A stretch of DNA of 64,000 nucleotides. Source: Porticoccus sp002390525. Its GTDB lineage: Bacteria; Pseudomonadota; Gammaproteobacteria; Pseudomonadales; Porticoccaceae. Position 1 is the stretch's first letter; every line of letters starts with the position of its first letter. Positions 56,625 through 64,000 of the stretch are shown piece by piece. The stretch lies in the NCBI GenBank assembly GCA_943846655.1, contig OX044352.1:1-64000 (forward strand), read 5' to 3'. The position numbers were made by a program, and so were the translations under genes. The notes under the pieces were generated by a model. That model saw only the letters and a program-made list of their open reading frames with translations, searched no databases and was not told where the DNA came from.

Positions 56625-57680
56625 CTATTCGTGCAACAACGTCCATTCACGAGTTTTTAAGTCTAGTGAACCCACTGTCGCCCCTACTGCTAGGCCTTTT
56701 CCGTCAATAATAACCATCTCTGAGTGAGAGGTATAATCGGTACTAGAAATATTCATAGGCTCAAAATTAGTCAGATCACTAGTAAAAGTCATCCATTTTC
56801 CCTTGTTGCCAATAGCTACCCATCGATCAATTGCATCTGACCATTGGACATCCATCATATGCTCAGTCATACCAGATGCCTGTGGTGATATATATGTCCA
56901 TGTCGCGCCACCATCTTTTGTACTTACTGTTACTCCTGCTAGACCGACTATAGTAATTTCATTATCGTTTCTTGCGTCAATTGCACCGAAACTATTTGGG
57001 CTATCAGATTGTATTTCTTCCCAGTTTAATCCGTCATCACGAGTAATAAATATACGGCCATACTCGGCTGCAACGTAATATGTACCGTTAGGTGTTTTTA
57101 CTACATCGTTCATGAAGATGTCGTCTAGCTCACATCCACATTCTGGTTTAAGTCTCGACCAGGTTTTACCGTAATCTTTAGATCTTAAAACTGCACCCAT
57201 TTCACCAACGGTTACGGCTTCTCCACCTGAATAAGTGTGCACTTTAAGTAATTTGTTTGCTATGTCAGACTTTGGGGAGTCTACCTCAACCCAAGTCTTT
57301 CCACTGTCTTCTGTAATAACAATAACTCCATCGTTTCCAACAGCTACTGCATTATCAGGACTATCTTTCCAAGCTGATATATCTTGGAAGTGCTTCATTG
57401 TATTAGATTCTTGTTTTGTCCAAGTTACTCCACCATCACTGCTTTCTAACATCAGTCCGTAGTTACCTGCAGCAAGCCACTTATCATCACTTTGATTAGC
57501 AAGACCATAGACCCTGTCTCGAACATTAATTGCGGCTGGAACTACTTCATTAATAACAACGGTAGGTTTAACAAAAAGGCCTGCGTATAACAGTGTGCCT
57601 ACGATTGCCCAAGGCAAAATTCCTATAAAAGTGAGTATAACCTTTTGTATGGCGGTTTTCTCGTTTACAGCAGCGTTCAT
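56625..57680 (-). CDS. YCF48/BNR-repeat protein, membrane anchored
   Basis: About 351 residues from ATG 57680, supported by GGGAG; the frame extends to 57734. An N-terminal membrane anchor (ILTFIGILPWAIVGTLLYAG, about 13-32) precedes a beta-propeller with five BNR-like motifs: SSDGGVTWT, TEDSGKTWVE, SKDYGKTWSR, TRDDGLNWEE and TKDGGATWTY. The family includes photosystem II assembly factor YCF48, but in heterotrophs these proteins accompany RND permeases. The propeller would face the periplasm and may aid assembly or substrate handling. Separated from DUF1329 by a terminator. Confidence 0.87.
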   Translation of the reverse strand: MNAAVNEKTAIQKVILTFIGILPWAIVGTLLYAGLFVKPTVVINEVVPAAINVRDRVYGLANQSDDKWLAAGNYGLMLESSDGGVTWTKQESNTMKHFQDISAWKDSPDNAVAVGNDGVIVITEDSGKTWVEVDSPKSDIANKLLKVHTYSGGEAVTVGEMGAVLRSKDYGKTWSRLKPECGCELDDIFMNDVVKTPNGTYYVAAEYGRIFITRDDGLNWEEIQSDSPNSFGAIDARNDNEITIVGLAGVTVSTKDGGATWTYISPQASGMTEHMMDVQWSDAIDRWVAIGNKGKWMTFTSDLTNFEPMNISSTDYTSHSEMVIIDGKGLAVGATVGSLDLKTREWTLLHE

Positions 57681-57775
57681 AACTCCCCCAAAAAATATAC
57701 AGACATGGCATCTAAATGAAGCCACTCTCATCAAAAAAAGAATTTTATTTTATTATTTAATTGTTGTTCTTCACT

Positions 57776-57834
57776 TTAAAAAAATTCCGGAAGGAACTGT
57801 TAGTATTTGTATACTAACAACCCCTTCACGGAAT
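57776..57834 (-). terminator. Rho-independent terminator between DUF1329 and YCF48-like genes
   Basis: On the minus strand ATTCCG pairs with CGGAAT, GAAGG with CCTTC, and TGTTAGTAT with ATACTAACA around a TTGT/ACAA loop (57784-57834), followed by a run of seven T. It sits 15 bases past the DUF1329 stop. It would reduce transcription into the YCF48-like and RND genes, giving high barrel and DUF1329 expression but low permease expression. Confidence 0.85.
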
Positions 57835-57848
57835 GGTCTAGATTAATA

Positions 57849-59297
57849 TTAACGTGCTAACTGAATAAGTGTTTTCAGTGTTACGTCTTCTTCTTGCACT
57901 GAGTCAGGGTTAGCTTTCATGTTAGAAGACCAAGTTGTTGAAAACTCAGCTTTCCAATCAATGATATGACCAACAACTGGCATCAATGCTTGGTAACCGT
58001 CATCACCATAATCGATACGATTTTGGAAGATGAAAGTTTTCCAGAATTTACCGTTTTTATCGTATGCTTCACCCAGGTAAGGTCTAGGGTAATCCATTTC
58101 CATATAAACGATTTTCTTGCTGTAAGGATGCTCGTCAGGAGGAGTTCCCTCAATAACGTACACTTCACGTGGTTCCCATTGAACTTGTTCATTAGGGAAG
58201 AAGTGAGGTGGTGTATCCATGTCTACAGCAGGAAATTCCTTAATTGTATTTTTAAAAGCAAGGTCAACAGTAACTAATGGAGCATGAGCAATAGCCCAGA
58301 TCCAACGCTTACCAGTTAACTTAACTTCTTTATACTTAGTAGGAACTGCATCCCAGATATCCCAGTCATCGTACAACTGAACTGTTCCACCAATTGGATC
58401 CATCCATGCGTTACCAGAAAGACGACGTGCACGACGTACAGACTTCAAGTATGCATAAACGTCATCAGGCTTCTGAGATGTTGGATCGTTGTAGCGAACA
58501 GAAAAGATTCCGATACCTTTAATATCTTGTGGGTAAATTGCCACTAGTACCGTTTTTTGCAGGATATCGCCATCACCTTCAGATACTGGACCACCATCTA
58601 AACGGCCTTCCATATAGTAGCGACGTGCCCACCAACGCTGAATACGCTCCATACCTGTTTTGGCGTCCAAGAACACCCAAGAGATATGACGTAAATCCAT
58701 AGTTGCACCATAAGTTGGAGAACGTAGGTTCCAGATTAGTTTACAACCTGCATCCGGATCATCCATGCTTACTTTTTGTGGGTCAAAGAACATACCCGCT
58801 GTCCAGTTGCTAACAACACCACAGTTACTACCGTTAGCAGGTGCTCCGTATACAACATTAGGAGCTCCATCTATAGTAGCTTGCATATATTTAGGGTCCA
58901 TTTCAATGAACTCTGAATGACGAGTATTAATCATCAATGCTTTGTTACGGATCATCCACTCAACGTTTTCAGTAATCATACTTCCAACTGTTTTTCCTTC
59001 GAAACAAAGATTAGTTACTGCATCTAAGTTTGAATTCTGGATCACTGTTCCAGCTTCCATAGCATCACCAGTACAGCCGCCTTCTGCTTCAATAGGAGAA
59101 GGACCGCCATCCCAGCGACCAGCTGCGGGTGGATCACCGTAAAACAATGGGTTTGGTTTAGTTCCGTCAGCAGTTTTTGCTACATAGCCTTTAGGCTTGC
59201 TAGCATCATCCGCCCAATCTGCTTTAGCAAAGGCTTGGGAGCCTCCTAAAAGCAATCCTAGCGATACTACCGAGGTAGTAATTAGCTTAATATACAT
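57849..59297 (-). CDS. DUF1329 exported protein
   Basis: 482 residues with a signal peptide (about 1-25, MYIKLITTSVVSLGLLLGGS then QAFA). WWARRYYMEGRLDGGPVSEG, GNAWMDPIGGTVQLYDDWDI and GKRWIWAIAHAPL are typical of DUF1329. The fold, as far as I recall, is related to LolA/LolB lipid carriers. Codon use is more GC-rich and regular than neighbours, suggesting high expression. Second gene after the DUF1302 barrel, 90 bases away. Strong terminator follows. Confidence 0.92.
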   Translation of the reverse strand: MYIKLITTSVVSLGLLLGGSQAFAKADWADDASKPKGYVAKTADGTKPNPLFYGDPPAAGRWDGGPSPIEAEGGCTGDAMEAGTVIQNSNLDAVTNLCFEGKTVGSMITENVEWMIRNKALMINTRHSEFIEMDPKYMQATIDGAPNVVYGAPANGSNCGVVSNWTAGMFFDPQKVSMDDPDAGCKLIWNLRSPTYGATMDLRHISWVFLDAKTGMERIQRWWARRYYMEGRLDGGPVSEGDGDILQKTVLVAIYPQDIKGIGIFSVRYNDPTSQKPDDVYAYLKSVRRARRLSGNAWMDPIGGTVQLYDDWDIWDAVPTKYKEVKLTGKRWIWAIAHAPLVTVDLAFKNTIKEFPAVDMDTPPHFFPNEQVQWEPREVYVIEGTPPDEHPYSKKIVYMEMDYPRPYLGEAYDKNGKFWKTFIFQNRIDYGDDGYQALMPVVGHIIDWKAEFSTTWSSNMKANPDSVQEEDVTLKTLIQLAR

Positions 59298-59387
59298 AAA
59301 TATTACTCCAAGTTTTTTATTTTAGTGCTGTCTACACAAATCATACACAGTAATCATTGTGCAGACATACTCAAACGTACTACTTTC

Positions 59388-61187
59388 TTAGAACTGTCTA
59401 GTTAACTTGAATACTAACTGGTTATCACCAGCGAAGTAATCCATGAAACCAGCACTATTTTCTCTTTTACCTAGTAAAGCATCACCCTGTACCGTTGGCA
59501 CCCAGCTGCACCAAGGCTGACAGAGTTGAATCCACCACCTGTTCCTAGCATTTTACGACAAACTTTCTTAGTATCACCATCATTCCACCAAAGGTCTAGC
59601 TTCAGCTTTTAGACGCCAATCATCACCATAAACAAACTCTACTGCAGGAATAGCGAAACCGCCACCTTTAGTTAAGTCAGTACCAGCTACGAATGAAGGG
59701 TTAATCGTATCACGATGGAAGTTCATCAATGTAAAGATAGTTAAGTAAGCAGTGTGCTCTTTCTTTTGTGCACCAAAAGAAGCAAATTCTACTATTTCAT
59801 CTTTATCATCGTGAGACAGTATCCAAGTGTCAAATAACTGAACACTTGACAGTGAAGGACGATGCGTGCCTAGTGAATCCATCCACTTAAATTCCTTATC
59901 GATACGGAACATCATATTGATTGTATCCTTCTCGATAACACCGTTCCAACCAGGTAGATCTGAATCTAAGAGATCCATAGTTGTAAGGCTTGTTAGGAAT
60001 ATAAGCAATTTCAGCACTTAATGTTGCATCCATTGGCTGAATTAAAACCAGTCATAGTGAAACCAAAGATATCAATTTCAGGGTACATCCAGTCACCCAG
60101 TAAAGTAGCCTGTTTAGCTCATCGCCACCATAAGTTTCAGTTGCACCCATAAGGCCATAATAACCATAGTAGCCGTTATTGAGTTACTGATCCACCATAG
60201 GCACCATCGTCTTGGTTGACCATTGACGGTCAGTGCCGTACTCAGAAGCTTCTGGATTAACAATTGGTGCTGGATTGAAAGGTTTTCATATAAGCGAATG
60301 AATAACCTATTGAACCCCACTCACCATTCCAACGAATACCGTAAGTCATGTCACTCCAATCACCTGAAGTCATGATCGGTATTATATGAATCTGTGAATT
60401 GTGTGAAGTCAACTCCACGGTATGGGTGTGGTATCCAACGTCCACCTTCGATGTTGTAGTTACTACCCATGTCTTCTTTACGATCCCAACCTGGTCTAAT
60501 ATACCAGTTCAAGCTTCCGCCAAGCTCATAGAAGTCCAACCTAAAGTTGAACAACATAAGTGGCTTACGCCATTCTTCGTTGTTTTCATAAAATAGACGA
60601 CCACGATAGTCATAACCATGAACAACGTCCATTGCTTGGAAGAAATCACTTTCACCCCAAACCAATTGTTGACGTCCAACACGGACCATCAATCTGTCAT
60701 CAAAGAGGTTGACATCAAAATATAACTCACGCAACCAATCAAACACCTCATCGGTAGTTTCATATTGCTCCATGAAATCACCTCTGTATGATGTGCGCCT
60801 GACCACTATAGTTACCCTTGAAGGCCAATGCTGCCGCATCTCATGTCTTTCTTCAAGATCGTCTAGATAGTCGGTTTGCATTTCTTTATCAAAACGTGTG
60901 ATCACTTTCCAATTCAAAGGACCTGTTTTAATATCGAAATCCAAGTTTAGAGTTACCTCCGCCATATTCATACGATACTTATCATCTGCTTTGGTTTCAT
61001 CATTATCCTGTAGCATAACGCCTACAGTAGTTCTGACGTAACCGTTCATATTGAGGTTATAAAAAGGTTCATTATCACCTCCGTAACCATACGCAGAAAA
61101 AGCATTGCTGCTTCCTAAGAGTAGGCCCCCAAATCCCAGCAAAAGTCCGCCGACCTTTAAAATGCTGGTTGATTTACTTCTTACCAT
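59388..61187 (-). pseudogene. DUF1302 outer-membrane barrel, multiply frameshifted
   Basis: ATG 61187 begins a signal peptide (ending SSNAFSAYG). The first frame to 60360 carries YVRTTVGVMLQDND, VRVGRQQLVWGESDFFQAMD and WYIRPGWDRKEDM, all typical of DUF1302. The rest is found in other frames: WSDMTYGIRWNGEWGSIGYS, then DLPGWNGVIEKDTINMMFRI and GGGFAIPAVEFVYGDDWRLK, then a C-terminal MDYFAGDNQLVFKLTRQF with stop at 59388. About seven frame changes; the total length (about 600 residues) is normal. Codon bias persists across every frame, so indel error is more likely than decay. Confidence 0.8.
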
Positions 61188-61646
61188 CTTATTCTCCCAC
61201 TTAGTATTACTTCGTAAAATTATATAATTTCAAACCGCGCCCAATTAGAACACGGCACCTGCCAATATATGCCCCTTGGGCGACAGTATCAACCCTGTTT
61301 CTTTCAAAATTCCAATAAAACCAAAAAAATTGTATTAAAAACAAATTTTTTTAAGCCTGTATAAATACTTAAATATAAATATATATCAATAAAATCAGTA
61401 GCTTATAAAATATATTATTGGTCATAATAACCCTGATAAATAAGGACTATTTAGTATAAAAAAAGTTCAATTTATATAAAAAAAAGATGAATCGGCTCGT
61501 TTTTTTTAGCAATTCTTATATTTTTTATCACTTTTTTTCAATAATGGTTATCATTCGCAAGAAATATGCCGCTGTATAGCAGTATCCTCGGTTTTATTGC
61601 AAGGGAGAATATTTTTCATTACTTGCAGTAATGATATTTTTTGTAA
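61188..61646. other. 459-base non-coding region, AT-rich
   Basis: No convincing ORF. It lies between the thiolase stop and the DUF1302 start (both minus strand), so it should hold the promoter of the DUF1302-DUF1329 unit. AT-rich with A/T runs around 61320-61400 and 61440-61530. A Fur-like box lies at 61540-61558, and a short hairpin (CATTAC/GTAATG, 61616-61632) with no minus-strand T-run just after the thiolase stop. A long 5' leader or a small RNA could be hidden here. Confidence 0.5.
61540..61558. promoter_or_regulatory. Fur-like box in DUF1302 upstream region
   Basis: AATAATGGTTATCATTCGC matches the 19-base Fur consensus GATAATGATAATCATTATC at 14 positions, including both ATAATG and ATCATT cores. 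It lies about 350 bases from the DUF1302 ATG, farther than expected, so it may serve a distal promoter or be chance in AT-rich DNA. Confidence 0.45.
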
Positions 61647-62912
61647 TTATTGAATTCTCTTGAGCACACTTACGCAATTAGTAACGCCAGAGCCACCTAT
61701 ATTTACTGTCATCGCTGTTTCAGCATTATCTTTTGCTGATATACCAATTGGCTCTCCAGTCAACTGCTTATAAGCAAGTGCGTGCATGGAGGCGCCTGTA
61801 GCCCCGACTGGATGACCTTTTGCTTTGAGTCCACCAGAAAGATTAATCGGACAATCGCTACCCGGGTCAAATTTTCCATCCATCAAATCAAAGCCTGCTC
61901 GACCTGATTCTGACAAACCTATGGCTTCTGCGCATAAAAGCTCATTAACTGTGAAGCAATCATGTACTTCTGCGAAATCTAAATCAGACACCTTAATCCC
62001 TGCCTCTTTGCATGCAAGTGAAACAGCATGTCTAGTAGCCCTTAATTCATCGAGTCCGCCTTGACGGCCATTTAACATCATTCTATCTGTAGTATGACCA
62101 ACGCCGCTTAATTCTACTGCATACTTGAAGTTTTTTATGGCGTTATCTGTTGAAGTCAAAACTACTGCTGCTGCACCGTCTGTAATTAAAGAGCAATCAT
62201 GCAATCGCAGAGGCGGTGCAATCATTGGATTGCTTCCTTTGCCTGTCTCGGGCAAATTTAGTATTGCTTCTGCTGTCGTTAAATTATTTTTGTCTGGCAA
62301 ACTACCAGCTCCAAAATGAGCGAGGGGATTCTTAATTCCATTTCTGTAGTTGAGTGCCGAAACATGAGCTAGCATAGTTTTTAGTTGATCGTCACTAAGT
62401 TGATGTTTTTTTTGGTAAGCTAATCCCAGCTCTGCAAATAAGCCTGGAAAAGTCATACCATGGCTGCCCTCTTGAGGCCAATATGAGCAACATGCTAATG
62501 CATGAGTGACTCCAGGTGTATCCAAAAGACTCATTTTTTCAACGCCAAGTGCCAGTACATGTTTGAAACGACCAGAAGCAACACCATAAGCAGCATTATA
62601 AATAGCCAGTGAGGAGGTTGCGCAAGCCCCTTCAGTTCGGGTGGTTGGCTTAAACAATAATCCCTGTGGGTCAATCTCTAAAGCTAAAGGCCCAACATGC
62701 TCCTGATTAACGAATAACGAGGGTGAGCAAGACCCAACCCATATAGCATCAATATCACTTGCCTCCAGACCTGCATCAGCAATTGCTTTTGAGCCAGCTT
62801 CTATTAATAGCTCATAAAAACTCTTAACATCTTCGATAGTGCCAGCTTCTCGGTCTCGCTTAACAAAAGCACCAAACTTGGTATTATATGCACCCACTAT
62901 GCTTACTTTCAC
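61647..62912 (-). CDS. Thiolase (acetyl-CoA acetyltransferase/SCP-x-like)
   Basis: 421 residues. Catalytic Cys97 in RTEGACATSSLA, His in AEVHDCFTVNE, and the GGLKAKGHPVGATGAS and VNIGGSGVTNCVSV motifs complete a thiolase site of the SCP2/lipid-transfer type. These enzymes cleave or form beta-ketoacyl-CoA, often on branched, sterol or other unusual acyl chains. Ends 459 bases ahead of the DUF1302 gene. The acyl-CoA ligase lies 80 bases upstream on the same strand, so the two likely form an operon for import-linked catabolism. Confidence 0.92.
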   Translation of the reverse strand: MKVSIVGAYNTKFGAFVKRDREAGTIEDVKSFYELLIEAGSKAIADAGLEASDIDAIWVGSCSPSLFVNQEHVGPLALEIDPQGLLFKPTTRTEGACATSSLAIYNAAYGVASGRFKHVLALGVEKMSLLDTPGVTHALACCSYWPQEGSHGMTFPGLFAELGLAYQKKHQLSDDQLKTMLAHVSALNYRNGIKNPLAHFGAGSLPDKNNLTTAEAILNLPETGKGSNPMIAPPLRLHDCSLITDGAAAVVLTSTDNAIKNFKYAVELSGVGHTTDRMMLNGRQGGLDELRATRHAVSLACKEAGIKVSDLDFAEVHDCFTVNELLCAEAIGLSESGRAGFDLMDGKFDPGSDCPINLSGGLKAKGHPVGATGASMHALAYKQLTGEPIGISAKDNAETAMTVNIGGSGVTNCVSVLKRIQ

Positions 62913-62992
62913 ATCAACCTCCTTTAATAATAAAAAATTTTATAGTCAGCTGTGATATAAAATATTTCTTCCTATTTGATACCAAAAATAGA

Positions 62993-64000
62993 CTAAATCT
63001 TCCTTTTTTCATTTTTCCAAAATACAGCTCTTAAATCTTTTTTTAGCACTTTACCGACAGGACTTCTTGGAAGCTCATCAATGATAATAACTTTTTTTGG
63101 TGCTTTTACACTTCCAAGTTGTTTCTTGCAAAGATTGATAACTTCTGATTCTTCAGGCGCCTTATTATTATCCTTGAGCTCGATTATTGCAGTCACTTGT
63201 TCTCCCCATTTTTCGTGCGGAATACCTATAACAGCGCAATCTTTGATAGCTGGAATTCCCCAAATCAGTTGCTCTATTTCTCCTGGGTAAACATTGAACC
63301 CTCCTGTAATAATCATATCGCCCTTTCTATCCACCAATGATAGATAACCTTCTTCATCAAATATACCCATATCACCTGTTAGCTGCCAGCCATTTATCCT
63401 TATCGATTTAGTAGCCTCTACGTTATTGAAGTATTTATTCATCAAAAGCCTTCCTTTAATAGCTACCTCTCCTTTTGAGCCAGGAGGGAGAGGGTCACCA
63501 GATTCGCTTAAAACTGCAATTTCGATATCAGGTGAGGCTTTTCCACATGAACCTAGTATTGAAAGATCATTTTTATTTAACGCTTTCATATGATCCTCAG
63601 CAGAAAAGAAAGTGCATATCATAGGTGCCTCGGCCTGCCCATAGGTTTGGACCATTACTGGACCAAATACAGATATTGCCTCCTTGAGCTTATCGATTGA
63701 CATAGGAGCTGCGGCATACCAAAAGTATCTTAAGCTGCCATAGTCATATGATCTTATATCTTCAAAATCAAGAAGCATATAGATTGCGGTAGGCGGCAGG
63801 AATAATGTTGTAACATTATATTTTTGAATAGCAGAAAGTATTTTTTCTGGAGAAAAATCATCCATAACAAGAATTGAGCCGCCCTCTTTGACCGTTGAGA
63901 ACGAACCAATCCCAGCTGCATGGGTCATAGCTGCACTTATAAGATAGCAGGGTCTTATATCTGTAACTGTCATCTGTTTTTTTTGTATATCAACAATCGC
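62993..64000 (-). CDS. AMP-dependent acyl-CoA synthetase, C-terminal part (runs off window)
   Basis: At least 335 residues with the open frame running through the window edge (AIVDIQKKQ before the first Met). It contains MVQTYGQAEAPM (adenylation A4/A5 region), LTGDMGIFDEEGYLSLVDRK, IITGGFNVYPGEIEQL and the C-terminal PRSPVGKVLKKDLR with the catalytic Lys. The P-loop-like TSGTTG motif should lie just upstream. It activates a carboxylic acid to acyl-CoA; chain type unknown. Followed by the thiolase gene. Confidence 0.92.
   Translation of the reverse strand, partial: AIVDIQKKQMTVTDIRPCYLISAAMTHAAGIGSFSTVKEGGSILVMDDFSPEKILSAIQKYNVTTLFLPPTAIYMLLDFEDIRSYDYGSLRYFWYAAAPMSIDKLKEAISVFGPVMVQTYGQAEAPMICTFFSAEDHMKALNKNDLSILGSCGKASPDIEIAVLSESGDPLPPGSKGEVAIKGRLLMNKYFNNVEATKSIRINGWQLTGDMGIFDEEGYLSLVDRKGDMIITGGFNVYPGEIEQLIWGIPAIKDCAVIGIPHEKWGEQVTAIIELKDNNKAPEESEVINLCKKQLGSVKAPKKVIIIDELPRSPVGKVLKKDLRAVFWKNEKRKI

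Noticed and set aside
61616..61632. CATTAC/GTAATG hairpin after the thiolase as its terminator
   Set aside because: The thiolase is on the minus strand and no T-run follows in that direction.
1..64000. CRISPR arrays, phage modules, insertion sequences or restriction and other defence systems
   Set aside because: No repeat-spacer pattern, transposase, integrase or defence-type domain was seen on either strand.

Overview
The window is an AT-rich, densely coded stretch of a gammaproteobacterial chromosome, probably from a marine, aerobic, free-living lineage. The class assignment rests on recognised housekeeping genes: EpmC, CmoB, MnmC, type II QueF, AlaA, PdxB, a YheU-family protein and a GcvR-like protein. 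The marine guess rests on low GC and on RND/DUF1302/DUF1329 cassettes; I cannot name the genus. Many genes that should be intact (mnmC, cmoB, an M16 peptidase, a DUF1302 protein, an FAD oxidoreductase) are split by single-base frame changes. Much of the fragmentation is therefore probably indel error in the assembly, although the first 5.5 kb also contains true truncations.

Layout. 1-5.1 kb: a surface-glycan locus on the minus strand (ABC exporter, GT4, two GT2 modules, a CmcI-like methyltransferase, a Gfo/Idh remnant), followed by a 5'-truncated nuclease. 5.5-7.2 kb: a Fur-boxed FTR1 iron permease with a His-rich periplasmic partner. 7.4-22.7 kb: a stress and lipid island. It holds a photolyase with a LexA-type box, a Coq7-like hydroxylase, an MsrA-thioredoxin-MsrB fusion, a ZnuD-like TonB receptor, queC/queE, a glutathione peroxidase, a TlpA-type thioredoxin, a lipocalin, and a minus-strand operon FAD oxidase-DUF1365-CFA synthase-DUF3833-SDR. 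22.9-25.0 kb: a passenger-less inverse autotransporter and a secreted partner broken in several frames. 25.1-31.6 kb: an SDR/DCC pair, an FAD oxidoreductase, rsmE, a GST and two nucleotide-sugar enzymes.

31.8-48.6 kb is core genome: tRNA-Ser, a nitroreductase, queF with a YadGH ABC transporter, tRNA-Gly and tRNA-Glu, msrB, alaA, pdxB, epmC, a GcvR-like protein, trmL, a flavodoxin, mnmC, an M16C peptidase, a thioesterase and cmoB. The window is rich in enzymes that modify tRNA wobble position 34 (queC, queE, queF, trmL, mnmC, cmoB). 48.7-61.2 kb has a second flavodoxin and two RND transporter cassettes on the same strand, separated by two near-identical tRNA-Arg genes. Each cassette pairs an MMPL/RND permease with a periplasmic protein and an outer-membrane beta-barrel. 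61.6-64 kb holds a thiolase and an acyl-CoA ligase that runs off the window, which suggests a lipid or other hydrophobic substrate for the neighbouring cassette.

The most distinctive candidates are the twin RND/barrel cassettes, the MsrA-Trx-MsrB triple fusion, the photo-oxidative/lipid-modification island without an adjacent regulator, and the passenger-less intimin-type barrel with its companion protein.
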